Part shown: one piece after another, positions 43,542 through 52,976 of the stretch
Layout of the letters: every line of letters starts with the position of its first letter
Numbering within the stretch: position 1 is the first letter of the stretch
Source of the DNA: Imperialibacter sp965651695
GTDB taxonomy: Bacteria > Bacteroidota > Bacteroidia > Cytophagales > Cyclobacteriaceae
Direction: 5' to 3'
Assembly (NCBI GenBank): GCA_965651695.1
Contig: CBFGTI010000011.1
Coordinates: forward strand, 1 to 64,000
DNA: 64,000 bases
Notes under the pieces: generated by a model
Told to the model about the DNA's origin: nothing
What the model saw: the letters and a program-made list of their open reading frames with translations, nothing else
Databases searched by the model: none
Program-made: the position numbers and the translations under genes

Positions 43542-44729
43542 TCAGTTAAGCAAATCTTCTTTGAGCCAGCTTATACCTCCTTCAAAATCAGGTGCATAGC
43601 GTCGTGCTCTTAAAAATCTGCTGGTATTTGGCTCATCGTACAGTTCCGAAGCGGGGTCCACGCTGCTAACCCGCACTTTGCCTGCAGCATGTATAAACTT
43701 TTTGTCGCCAATCCACATCCCTACATGCACTACTCTCTCTTTTTTGTCGTCTGTAGCAGGCGTTCCAAAAAATAGCAAGTCGCCCACCTTCAGCTCATCC
43801 CATTGGTCCCCGGCATCTACCGGCACGCCGGCGTGCACTTGCTGCGAGGCGTCGCGGGGTATTACTACGCCATTCATGTAATAGATGGTCTTGGTAAACC
43901 CGCTGCAGTCCATTCCTTTGGCGGAGGTTCCACCCCACAAGTAGGGTGCGCCCATCAGCTGAAAGGCAACCGATGTCAGACTCTCCCCTCTGGGATTTGA
44001 CGCAGCGAGCCAATCGCTGAGGTCCGCAGCTTCTTTTTTCAACACAAAAGCCTGCCGGCCGTCGGGGTATTGCACTTCATAAAAATTTCCGCTTTCGCCG
44101 GTTTTTACAAGCACGTTGCCCAGCACCAGGTCTGATACCGGTACAGCTTCTTCATTTTGTTCTGAATAAGAAAACCCGGCTACCCTGGTAAAAATGACTT
44201 TAGGCGCCGTTTTCCATTTGCTAAAATCTTCCTCTTCAAAAGAAACAATACCGCCATGATCGACCCAGGAAATATAATTATCGGGCGTTTGTACAAGATA
44301 CCACTCCCCCTGCCTCTTCAGCACATGGAGGGGCGTGCCAAGCAACGCCTGCGTGGCCAATTCAGCCGAATGCCGCGCCTCGGACCGGATGTTGGCCACC
44401 GAGTTATTCACCAGGGCGTAGGTTTGGCCACCAAGCGACTGCTCAGGAAGTAGCGCAATACTATCTGCAATCTGAATACCTTCTTTCTCCAGCGATTCCA
44501 GCAGTGCTGTTTTTGCCTCACCAATGTTGGTTTCTCCTTTCAGCACGGCACTTTTTCCCGCGGATTTTACCTCAACCTGAAAGATGGCGACACGTTTATC
44601 CGGTGCATATTTTGACTTTACGGCAGCTATTTGCTGTTCAATGAAAGTGCGCTCGTCCTGCTTATTCTCCACGCAAGACACCATCAAACCCATGCCTGCA
44701 AGGCACAGGCACATCACAAAATATTTCAT
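43542..44729 (-). CDS. NlpC/P60 (C40) family cell-wall hydrolase lipoprotein with SH3-like domains
   Basis: A 395-residue lipoprotein with lipobox LMVSC (Cys19). Two bacterial SH3-like segments (about 100-165 and 170-235; NIRSEARHSAELATQALLGT, VLVKTGESGNFYEVQYPDG) target the murein. The C-terminal NlpC/P60 domain has Cys275 in KGMDCSGF, the preceding GAPYLWGGTS, GDLLFFG, His in VVHVGMWIGD and a second FIHAAG. It should cut the D-gamma-Glu to diamino-acid bond of muropeptides, either for recycling or cell-wall turnover. It is monocistronic. Confidence 0.92.
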   Translation of the reverse strand: MKYFVMCLCLAGMGLMVSCVENKQDERTFIEQQIAAVKSKYAPDKRVAIFQVEVKSAGKSAVLKGETNIGEAKTALLESLEKEGIQIADSIALLPEQSLGGQTYALVNNSVANIRSEARHSAELATQALLGTPLHVLKRQGEWYLVQTPDNYISWVDHGGIVSFEEEDFSKWKTAPKVIFTRVAGFSYSEQNEEAVPVSDLVLGNVLVKTGESGNFYEVQYPDGRQAFVLKKEAADLSDWLAASNPRGESLTSVAFQLMGAPYLWGGTSAKGMDCSGFTKTIYYMNGVVIPRDASQQVHAGVPVDAGDQWDELKVGDLLFFGTPATDDKKERVVHVGMWIGDKKFIHAAGKVRVSSVDPASELYDEPNTSRFLRARRYAPDFEGGISWLKEDLLN

Positions 44730-44840
44730 TCCCTATTGCTTCTGGTTGTTCATTCAAACCACGATTTTACGCATTAATCACCATCCGGCCAATTTTTAAA
44801 AAATCATTTATTAGCTTAGCCCGCTAGCATCGAAAAAAGC

Positions 44841-46322
44841 ATGGAGCATTACGGATTTTTGTCACTCATCCCCCCTGTTATTGCCATTTTTCTAGCCATC
44901 CGCACCAGGCAGGTTTTTGTGGCACTTCTCATTGGTATCTGGCTGGGGTATGTCATCATTGCAGGGTGGAATCCGTTAGCCGGCACGCTAAACACCATTC
45001 AGGCCATTGTAGATGTATTTAAAGACGACGGCAACACCCGCACCATCATTTTTACGCTGCTTATTGGTGCTCTTATCGCATTTATACAGAGATCGGGCGG
45101 TGTAGAAGGTTTTATCAGGTACGTAAATAGCCGGCTTGAAAGCATTAAAACGAATGATGCCTCCAAAAAGAGCCTGTATGTGAGGCTGCTCGCAGGCATT
45201 ACCGGTATTCTTATCTTTGTGGAGTCCAATATCTCCGTGCTAACCACTGGCACGCTGTATCGCCCACTTTTCGATCAGCTAAAAATTTCGCGGGAAAAGC
45301 TGGCTTTTATCTGTGATTCGAGTTCCGCACCATCTTGCATACTTATTCCCTTTAACGCATGGGGAGCATACATTATGGGGCTGCTGCTAATGCAGGGTTT
45401 TGAAAGACCATTCAGCACACTTTTCAGTGCTTTTCCTTATAATTTCTATCCGATGTTTGCGGTCGTGCTGCTTTTCTGGGTCATTATAACCAACAAGGAT
45501 TTTGGCCCCATGAAAAAGGCTGAAAAGAGAGCCCGCGAAGAAGGAAAGGTGATTGCCGACGGGGCGGTGCCTATGATTTCGGAGGAAATTACGATTATAG
45601 AACCCGTAAAAGGCAAGCCTCAAAGGGCGCTTAATATGCTGATTCCCATACTAACGATGGTGGTGATGATGCCTGTGTTCCTGGTATACACCGGTTGGAG
45701 TGGGGTAGATTTTTCGAAAAATCCTGGTATGCTAGAAGCCTTGTTTGAAGCTATAGGAGCAGGATCCGGCTCCGCATCAGTTACTTACGCCGTTATTTCA
45801 GCCCTTACAGTTGCGGCTATTTTATACAGCTTTCAAAAATTGATGACGGGAAAGGAAATGATTGACCTGACCCTGAAAGGCATGAGCGGAATGATCTCTA
45901 TGGCGCTGCTGATGGTTTTGGCCTTCGCGATTGGCAGTCTCTGCAAAACACTCGGTACAGGCTTTTATGTGGCCGAAGTTACCAAGTCGTGGCTGTCGCC
46001 CTCGCTTGTGCCTGCCATAGTATTTGTAGTGAGCTGTTTTATCGCTTTCTCCACGGGCACATCGTGGGGTACCTTTGCCATTATGATTTCCATTGCAGTG
46101 CCTATGGCTCAATCCTTCGGCACCGACCCGCACATTGCCATCGCCGCTGCATTGGGTGGCGGTGTTTTTGGCGACCACTGCTCGCCAATTTCCGACACCA
46201 CGATCATTTCTTCGATGGCCTCGGCTTCTGACCATATCGACCACGTCCGTACACAGCTTCCGTACGCACTTGTGGCGGGCGGTTGCGCTCTGTTGTTATA
46301 CCTTGTAATCGGATTTTTATAA
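44841..46322 (+). CDS. NhaC-family Na+/H+ antiporter-like membrane protein
   Basis: A 493-residue polytopic inner-membrane protein of the NhaC/ion transporter superfamily with about 11-12 hydrophobic segments. Typical stretches are GALIAFIQRSGGVEGFIRYV near residue 76, FVESNISVLTTGTLYRPLFD near residue 120, STGTSWGTFAIMISIAVPMA near residue 400 and ALGGGVFGDHCSPISDTTII near residue 435. Members exchange Na+ for H+, or malate/lactate in some cases. An alternative is an organic-acid exchanger of the same family. It converges with the hybrid kinase gene. Confidence 0.85.
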   Translation: MEHYGFLSLIPPVIAIFLAIRTRQVFVALLIGIWLGYVIIAGWNPLAGTLNTIQAIVDVFKDDGNTRTIIFTLLIGALIAFIQRSGGVEGFIRYVNSRLESIKTNDASKKSLYVRLLAGITGILIFVESNISVLTTGTLYRPLFDQLKISREKLAFICDSSSAPSCILIPFNAWGAYIMGLLLMQGFERPFSTLFSAFPYNFYPMFAVVLLFWVIITNKDFGPMKKAEKRAREEGKVIADGAVPMISEEITIIEPVKGKPQRALNMLIPILTMVVMMPVFLVYTGWSGVDFSKNPGMLEALFEAIGAGSGSASVTYAVISALTVAAILYSFQKLMTGKEMIDLTLKGMSGMISMALLMVLAFAIGSLCKTLGTGFYVAEVTKSWLSPSLVPAIVFVVSCFIAFSTGTSWGTFAIMISIAVPMAQSFGTDPHIAIAAALGGGVFGDHCSPISDTTIISSMASASDHIDHVRTQLPYALVAGGCALLLYLVIGFL

Positions 46323-46328
46323 GGTCCG

Positions 46329-49300
46329 TTATCGCGATTCAGCCTCTTTCAGCCTGCTCAATGCCCACTTTTCCAGCAAAATGACCAATTCCTGAATTTT
46401 GATCGGCTTGGAAATGTAATCATTCATGCCTGCGTTCAGGCAATCCTCCCGGTCGCCCTGCATAGCATTGGCCGTCATGGCAATTATTACCGGCTGCGTT
46501 AGCGGCAGTGTGCGGATGTGCTGCGTTGCTTCCAAACCATCCATTACCGGCATTTGTACGTCCATCAGTACCACCTCGTAGACCTGCGCTTTCACTGCTT
46601 CTATGGCTTCCTCTCCGTTGGCCACTATATCGGGGGAATAACCCAATTTCGTCAGCACCCGTTCTGTGAGCTTCTGGTTAACCAGGTTATCTTCAACTAC
46701 CAAAATATTCATGGGGTATTTGCTGGAGAAATCGGCATCCAAACCTTTCTTTTCAGGTGTTTCTTCTGCCACAGCTTTACTGGTCTCCTTCAACTGCGTA
46801 AAAATGTGCTTGTACAAAAGATTCTGTTTTACCGGTTTGGTAAGCACAGAAACAAAAAGGTGGTTGTATTTCTTATGGCTGTCGTCGCCAAGAGAGCTCA
46901 GCAGAACAATTTTCAGACCCTCATAGCTCGTCTTAATTTTTCGAGCCAGCTCGAGACCGTCCATGTTTGGCATGTGCATATCGCTAACGACGAGGTCGAA
47001 GGGGGCGTCGCTCTTCAGTATTTCCAGTGCCTCTTCACCCGAAGCAGCCAATACCGGAATCAGTTTCCACTGTGTAAGCTGGTTCTTTAAAATGCTGAGG
47101 TTGGTAGTGTTGTCGTCGACCACCAACACCCGCTTGCCTTCAAGGCCGGCTATGTTATGATGCACATAGGTACGCAGCACTTGCTGGCTCACGGCGGTGT
47201 GAATGGTGAAAGAAAAGGTGGTACCTACGCCGGCAGTGCTTGTTACGCTGATATCGCCGCCCATCAGCCCGACCAGCTTTTTACAAATAACCAGCCCGAG
47301 GCCGGTGCCACCAAACTGCCGGGTAGTTGAGCCGTCCACTTGCGAAAACGCTTTGAAAAGCCTTCCCAGTTTGTCCTGTGGAATACCGATACCCGTATCG
47401 CTGATCTCGAAGATAAGCTGTACCTGCTCCCCCTTTACTTCTTTGAGGCGCACCGCCACAAAAATTTCGCCCTTGCTGGTGAATTTGATCGCGTTTCCCA
47501 CCAGGTTGGTGAGCACCTGTCTCAGCCTCAGGCTATCGCCAACAATCTGGGCAGGCACGTTGTAGTCTATTTCGTAAATCAGGTCGAGCCCCGACTCAGC
47601 CGCTTTGCCAGCAAAAATGTCAAGCACCTCTTCAATGCAGTTGCGCAAATCAAACGGTACATTTTCCAGCTCCAACTTACCTGACTCAATTTTAGAGTAA
47701 TCGAGTATATCGTTGATTACTCCCAATAAGCCCTCACCGCAACTGCGAATGGTTTCGGTGTACTCCTGCTGTTCGGGTGTAAGGGAGGTTTCGGACAGCA
47801 AAGAAGCCATACCGATAACGCCGTTCATTGGTGTTCGGATTTCATGGCTCATGGTTGCTAAAAACACGCTTTTCGCTTTATTGGCCTGCTCAGCTTCTTT
47901 TCGGGCCTGACGTTCGAGTTGTGTGGAAGCTTCCAGCTGTTTTGTCCTTTCTTTTACTTGCAGCATCAGCTGGTACTTCTGGCGCCTGATGGAGGCCATC
48001 CTGTTTTTGTAAAATGCCACCAGGGCAATAAATACGCAGCTAATGGCAGCCAACCGGAACCACCACGTATGCCAAAAAGGAGGTGTAATAACAAGCTGAA
48101 GCCCGGCTGTTTTTTCCGACCACTGGCCCGAATTGGTTAAGCCTCTCACTTTAAAGGTATAGGTGCCGGGATCAAGGTTGGTATAAGTAGCCGAATTTTT
48201 CCTTCCGATCTCATGCCACTCATCGTCGAACCCCTCCAGCATATAGCGGTAGTGCTTCTTTGCCGGAGTAGTAAAATTGAGAGAAGCGAATTCGAGCGTG
48301 ATAACAGATTGGTGGTATGGGAGCGTAATTTGTCTGGTTTCGGTAATGTGCTGCCGTAGCGGCGAGGGCTCATCTTTGAACATGCCACCCACCGGAACTT
48401 CGCTATTAAAAAGCTTGAAGCTCGTAATAACGATGGACGGATCGAATGAAACAGGTTTGATGCTATCGGGGTGAAACTCGTTGAAACCATCATTGCCGCC
48501 AAAGTACATCACTCCCGATCGGCTTTTAAAAAAAGCATCCTCCTTAAACTCCCCTACCTGCAGGCCGTCAGCCGAAGTAAAGTTTTCGAAAGTTTTGCTC
48601 ACCGGATCAAATTTCGACAACCCTTTGTTCGTGCTTATCCAAAGATGCCCGTGGTTGTCGGGCAGGATACCGTGCACCATATTGTTAGGCAAACCTTCGG
48701 CTTCGGTGTATACAGTAAAACTGCCTGTAGCTTTATCAAAATAGTTCAACCCGGTTTTCGTACTGATCCACAAATTTCCGCCGGGCTCTTCATACATATA
48801 GTCAACCCTGTTGCTGCTGATGCTGTTTCTGCTGGGGTCGTTTCTGTAGGTTTTAAATTTGCTGGTATTTCGGTCCATCAGGCTGAGGCCGCCTTCATCT
48901 GTACCGATCCAGAACAGCCCATCGCTATCTTCAAATATTGATAATATCAGATTCCCGCCAATGCTGCTGCTGTCGCCCGGCTGATGCCTGAAATGAGTGA
49001 AGCTGTCGGTCTGCTTGTTGTACCGGCTTAATCCTCCGCCAAACGTTCCCACCCACATGTTGTGCTCCGAATCTTCGTAAAGCTCCCAAACATGATTGCT
49101 CCGCAAACTTCCCGGATCCGAAGGATTATTTTTATAATGACGGTAGGTGTTCTTCTCCTTATTAAAGACGGTTAAACCAGCGGCCCAGGTACCTATCCAC
49201 AGATTACCCTCATAATCCTCAACTACCTTCAGCACGTAGTTTCCACAGATACTGTTGGGATTGCCTTCCTCATGCTTGTAATGTGTAAATCGGCCGCTCT

Positions 49301-50477
49301 TTCTGTCAAACAAATTGAGGCCGCCGCCGTCGGTAGCTATCCACAGGTTTTCCCGCGAGTCTTCAAAAATGCTTAGCACATTGTTGCTGCTCAGGCTGTT
49401 TTCGGAGGGATTGTACTTGTAATGGGCAAATTTGTGTACATCCTTGTCGATATAGTTGAGGCCCCCATTGAAGGTACCAATCCACATAGTTCCTTTTATA
49501 TCGCGGTAAATTGACCAAACGGAACTGCTGGACAAGCTGTAGTTATCATCGGTCTCTTTAAAGTTGGCAAAACTGCCCGACGCCGGATTGTATATGGTGA
49601 GGCCACCGTTTTCCATGCCAATCCAGATATTGCCGGCCAAATCCTCATTTATTGCGTAAACATTGCTATGGTCGATCCCGCTGCGCTCGTCGCCCATGTG
49701 TTTAAAAAGATCGGTCGTTTCGTCGTATACATGCAGGCCCCCAAGTTCTGTACCCACCCATATGTTCTGCTTACTGTCTTCAAAAATAGACCGGACCGTA
49801 CTGTCTCTCAATGATGCGGGATCGCCCGGCTTGCTTCCGTAATGTTTGAATGTCTTTTGGCTGTAGTTGAAGAGATAAACCCCATTGCTCAGCGTACCCA
49901 GCCACATATTCTTCTTTTCATCCTGCAGAATCACCTTCACCTTTTCCTCAAGCAGCGATGCGGGCAGGGCGAAATGTTCACTTACTGCAACAAACTCGTT
50001 TTTTTCAATATCAAAAAGATCAAGTCCATTGTCTTCAGTGCCCACCCACAAATAGCCGTTGTGGTCAATTTCAATGCTATGCAGCAAGTTGCTCGAAATA
50101 CTCCTGGGGTCGTTTTTGTCGGCAACATACCTTGTAAAAGTATTTAGTTTTCTATCGAGCCTGTTTAGCCCGCCGCCCCAGGTAGCCACCCATATATTTC
50201 CATCGGAGTCTTCGGCCAATTCATAAATCGTGTTGTGAGAGAGGCTCTTTTCATTCCCCAATTCACTCTTATACACGGTAAATTCATAGCCATCATACTT
50301 GCTCAGACCATCCCTTGTGCCAAACCACATAAAGCCACGGCTATCCTGCAGCATACAGATGACATTGCTATGCGAAAGGCCGTTTTCTACCCCCACTTTC
50401 TCAAACTTGAAGTTCTGCGAAAACAGCGGATGAAATAGAAAAACAAAAAAGAAGATTAATACGGGATGTGCCCTCAT
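46329..50477 (-). CDS. hybrid two-component sensor histidine kinase with Reg_prop propellers and two receiver domains
   Basis: A 1382-residue inner-membrane protein. After a signal segment, about 13 Reg_prop repeats (such as GNIWVATWGGGLNRLD) build two periplasmic beta-propellers to about residue 690. A Y_Y_Y domain (about 730-790) and one TM helix (about 800-825) follow. Then come HisKA with His878 in MSHEIRTPMNG, HATPase (about 985-1100; GIGIPQDKLGRLFKAFSQVD, GTGLGLVICKKL), receiver 1 with Asp1166 and receiver 2 with Asp1306. Classic HTCS sensors of polysaccharide loci end in an AraC-type DNA-binding domain; this one does not. An Hpt gene lies just upstream, so the output is likely a phosphorelay. 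Confidence 0.95.
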   Translation of the reverse strand: MRAHPVLIFFFVFLFHPLFSQNFKFEKVGVENGLSHSNVICMLQDSRGFMWFGTRDGLSKYDGYEFTVYKSELGNEKSLSHNTIYELAEDSDGNIWVATWGGGLNRLDRKLNTFTRYVADKNDPRSISSNLLHSIEIDHNGYLWVGTEDNGLDLFDIEKNEFVAVSEHFALPASLLEEKVKVILQDEKKNMWLGTLSNGVYLFNYSQKTFKHYGSKPGDPASLRDSTVRSIFEDSKQNIWVGTELGGLHVYDETTDLFKHMGDERSGIDHSNVYAINEDLAGNIWIGMENGGLTIYNPASGSFANFKETDDNYSLSSSSVWSIYRDIKGTMWIGTFNGGLNYIDKDVHKFAHYKYNPSENSLSSNNVLSIFEDSRENLWIATDGGGLNLFDRKSGRFTHYKHEEGNPNSICGNYVLKVVEDYEGNLWIGTWAAGLTVFNKEKNTYRHYKNNPSDPGSLRSNHVWELYEDSEHNMWVGTFGGGLSRYNKQTDSFTHFRHQPGDSSSIGGNLILSIFEDSDGLFWIGTDEGGLSLMDRNTSKFKTYRNDPSRNSISSNRVDYMYEEPGGNLWISTKTGLNYFDKATGSFTVYTEAEGLPNNMVHGILPDNHGHLWISTNKGLSKFDPVSKTFENFTSADGLQVGEFKEDAFFKSRSGVMYFGGNDGFNEFHPDSIKPVSFDPSIVITSFKLFNSEVPVGGMFKDEPSPLRQHITETRQITLPYHQSVITLEFASLNFTTPAKKHYRYMLEGFDDEWHEIGRKNSATYTNLDPGTYTFKVRGLTNSGQWSEKTAGLQLVITPPFWHTWWFRLAAISCVFIALVAFYKNRMASIRRQKYQLMLQVKERTKQLEASTQLERQARKEAEQANKAKSVFLATMSHEIRTPMNGVIGMASLLSETSLTPEQQEYTETIRSCGEGLLGVINDILDYSKIESGKLELENVPFDLRNCIEEVLDIFAGKAAESGLDLIYEIDYNVPAQIVGDSLRLRQVLTNLVGNAIKFTSKGEIFVAVRLKEVKGEQVQLIFEISDTGIGIPQDKLGRLFKAFSQVDGSTTRQFGGTGLGLVICKKLVGLMGGDISVTSTAGVGTTFSFTIHTAVSQQVLRTYVHHNIAGLEGKRVLVVDDNTTNLSILKNQLTQWKLIPVLAASGEEALEILKSDAPFDLVVSDMHMPNMDGLELARKIKTSYEGLKIVLLSSLGDDSHKKYNHLFVSVLTKPVKQNLLYKHIFTQLKETSKAVAEETPEKKGLDADFSSKYPMNILVVEDNLVNQKLTERVLTKLGYSPDIVANGEEAIEAVKAQVYEVVLMDVQMPVMDGLEATQHIRTLPLTQPVIIAMTANAMQGDREDCLNAGMNDYISKPIKIQELVILLEKWALSRLKEAESR

Positions 50478-50498
50478 TCGAAGTATGGTTGATGGAAA

Positions 50499-50858
50499 TC
50501 AGGCATAGGACTCTTCCTGCAAAGCACGTATTATCCGCTCGCAAAGCATATATACTTCCCGCAGTTTTCCTGCAATTGCGCCCTGCCTTTTAACCTTCAG
50601 CGAATGGCACGTTTCTTCGATCAGATTAAGAAACTCCCTGTAATTCAGGATATCGAGGGTTACTTTTATCTTGTGTACGACACGGCTCAATTCGGACGGG
50701 TCTTTTTGTGAGGGAATTTTGTGCAATGTTGCGCTAAATTCGGTCAGGTCTTCGATCATCAACCGCTTCAGTTCCTTTTTGAAGTCGCTGTCTCCGTCGG
50801 CGTACTGATCGAGATTTTCGGAAATTGATGTCCTGATGTCAAGAGTAGTAGTATCCAT
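50499..50858 (-). CDS. stand-alone histidine phosphotransfer (Hpt) protein
   Basis: The ATG at 50858 is preceded by a strong Shine-Dalgarno AAGGAGG, unusual in this window and decisive for the start; the frame is open for 28 more codons upstream. The 119-residue product is all-helical and acidic, with the Hpt signature SRVVHKIKVTLDILNYREFL, so His62 is the likely phospho-acceptor. It ends 21 bases before the hybrid kinase start on the same strand, so the two form an operon. It should pass phosphate between the kinase's receivers and an unlinked response regulator. Confidence 0.82.
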   Translation of the reverse strand: MDTTTLDIRTSISENLDQYADGDSDFKKELKRLMIEDLTEFSATLHKIPSQKDPSELSRVVHKIKVTLDILNYREFLNLIEETCHSLKVKRQGAIAGKLREVYMLCERIIRALQEESYA

Positions 50859-51359
50859 AATGCCTCCTTCTGCTAAGCTCAAATACTGGCTGGTGCTCAT
50901 GCAGCCAATTCTCCAATAAAAGTAGGCGCATATTGTTGACACAACTATACCCTTTGGTCTGAAACGTTACATCTGAAACTATACCTGAAATTTCCCACGG
51001 CGCAACGACCGGGCACCCTAAGCTGGGATGTTAAAAATGGCACTCTTCCAAGCCACTTCAACGATTGAAAGAATTAACTCTCGTCAAAATTTCAGAGTAA
51101 TCAAAAGCGCTGCACCAACAGTACGTACCCTGAGGGATGTTATAAACAGGCATTAGATCGCGTCTTTCTTACCACATTCGTGTGTATTGTGAGATCTGTG
51201 TGGCAGAAGGAAATCGAAGTTTTATATATTTTTCAGCAAAAAACTGACATGGCGAAGGTGCCGGGGGCGACGGTAGTCAAGGGCAAAAAAAAATGTGTTC
51301 CGGCGGCGATCCTGGCAAACGCCACATCACCTTCCGGAAAGCACCGCCATGTTTTTCAG
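50859..51359. other. intergenic region upstream of the Hpt-kinase operon
   Basis: About 500 bases between the Hpt gene start and the stop of the S10 peptidase gene, both on the minus strand. It should hold the S10 terminator and the Hpt-kinase promoter. I found neither a strong hairpin terminator nor a clean TAnnTTTG box, and no convincing gene. Confidence 0.4.
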
Positions 51360-52859
51360 CTAGTATTTAGCGGGTTGCCCTGCACCGGGCAGCGATTTCA
51401 GGATAAAGTCCCTGATGTGGTCGTTGGAGGTAACAAGGTCCTCCGCTCGCAGGTACATCATGTGCCCGCTCCTGTACCCTTCGAAACGGAGGCGATCTCT
51501 TAGCTTACCGCTGCGGTCGAGCTGCCACATGCTGTATTTCGCGTTAAAATAATCAGTGCCACCGTCATAGTACCCCGATTGGATCATCACATGCATGTAG
51601 GGGTTTTGGGCCATGGCCTGGCGCAGATTATCCCCCGTCTCATCGCCCGATCTATCCCACGGATGCACCGGACCAAACAGGTTGTACTGCAGGTCAGTTT
51701 TATAGTTAAGCACCGACCTCAGGTAATAGTTAATGGCGGGGGCAAAGGCATGGTTCCACATGGTAAGCGCGGGGTCGTAGTCGCGGGAATCGCCGGCATC
51801 CATTTTATCGATTCCTCTGTAACGGCTGTCCAAACGGCCAATTGTAAGTCCCTGTTCTCTCAGGAGCTCCTTCCAGAAATACCCCGTCGGTACAGCCAGG
51901 TTGTGTTGCAAAATCACCGACTCTTTTAATCCGGAGTATCGTGCCATTTGTGCGGCTATGTTCTTCTTCTCCGCGGCATCAATAAATCCGCCCTTTACAA
52001 TGGCCGGCAACACCTCGTCAACGGTGTATGTCTCCACTTCCGGAAGAATGTCCGCCAGGTCTTTCTGCTGCAGGTCGGGTGGCAACATCTTATGGTACCA
52101 GGCCGTGGCTGCATAATAAGGCAGGTAGAGTGCATCACGTACCGGTCCGTCGCGCTCTATACCCAAACCTGTGGGCGATACCAGCACTACGCCGTTGAAG
52201 TACATCCAGTGCTGGTTCTGCAGCTCCAGCGCCAGCCCCGAAACCCTTGTTGTGCCGTAACTTTCCCCGATCAGGTATTTGGGCGATGACCACCTGTTTA
52301 CCCTGGAAACAAAAACATCAATCCAGTCGGCCAGATACCGGATGTCGGCATTAACGCCGAAGAAGGTCGATTTTTCCGCTTTTTCATCCAGAATACGTGA
52401 AAACCCTGTATTAACAGGGTCAACATACACAATATCGGCTACATCGAGTATCGAGTGTGGGTTTTCCTTCACTCCGTAAGGCTGCACAGGGTACCCTTCT
52501 GCGTCGATATTCAGCACCCGTGGCCCCGTATAGGCTATATGCATCCAAACAGAAGCGGAACCGGGCCCGCCGTTAAAAGAAATAACCAGTGGCCTTTTCG
52601 CCTTGTCTGTAACATCGGTGCGCTCGTAAAAAGTGTAAAACATTGAGGCGATTACCTTACCCTCTTTGTCCCACACAGGCTGTGTGCCTGCTGTGGCTCT
52701 GTAAGGGATTCGCTTCCCCTTTATCGTTACCTCGTGGGTTGAAACAACTGAAGACTCAGCCGGCAGTGTTCGGGTTGAGTCCTGCCCATAGGCCGTCAGC
52801 GTTAAAATGCCGACGAGTAAAGTGCTGGCGAAGATGCTTGCGGTATGTTTTACATTCAT
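51360..52859 (-). CDS. S10-family serine carboxypeptidase-like protein, exported
   Basis: The ATG at 52859 begins a signal peptide (MNVKHTASIFASTLLVGILT, cut near residue 25) and gives 499 residues; the longer frame adds 19 residues before it. The alpha/beta hydrolase of family S10 is shown by FNGGPGSASVWMH (oxyanion, about 95-107), GESYGTTRVSGL with nucleophile Ser200, a late MIQSGYYDGGTDYFN with the Asp, and GYRSGHMMYL with the His. It removes C-terminal residues from peptides in the periplasm. It lies 117 bases behind the BNR-repeat gene on the same strand. Confidence 0.93.
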   Translation of the reverse strand: MNVKHTASIFASTLLVGILTLTAYGQDSTRTLPAESSVVSTHEVTIKGKRIPYRATAGTQPVWDKEGKVIASMFYTFYERTDVTDKAKRPLVISFNGGPGSASVWMHIAYTGPRVLNIDAEGYPVQPYGVKENPHSILDVADIVYVDPVNTGFSRILDEKAEKSTFFGVNADIRYLADWIDVFVSRVNRWSSPKYLIGESYGTTRVSGLALELQNQHWMYFNGVVLVSPTGLGIERDGPVRDALYLPYYAATAWYHKMLPPDLQQKDLADILPEVETYTVDEVLPAIVKGGFIDAAEKKNIAAQMARYSGLKESVILQHNLAVPTGYFWKELLREQGLTIGRLDSRYRGIDKMDAGDSRDYDPALTMWNHAFAPAINYYLRSVLNYKTDLQYNLFGPVHPWDRSGDETGDNLRQAMAQNPYMHVMIQSGYYDGGTDYFNAKYSMWQLDRSGKLRDRLRFEGYRSGHMMYLRAEDLVTSNDHIRDFILKSLPGAGQPAKY

Positions 52860-52976
52860 TGTTTGGGGTTGGTTTTTTAGTGTTGGCAATGTAAGCAGCA
52901 GTGCTTCGCTGCTCAACGGATTATTTACAGGTTATGGTAAATGTTTGTGAATGGTTATTTTTAATGCCACAGGCGT

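Noticed and set aside
51180..51503. 107-codon plus-strand frame overlapping the S10 peptidase end
   Set aside because: Its 3' third is antisense to the S10 coding sequence and the remainder has no domain or start signal.
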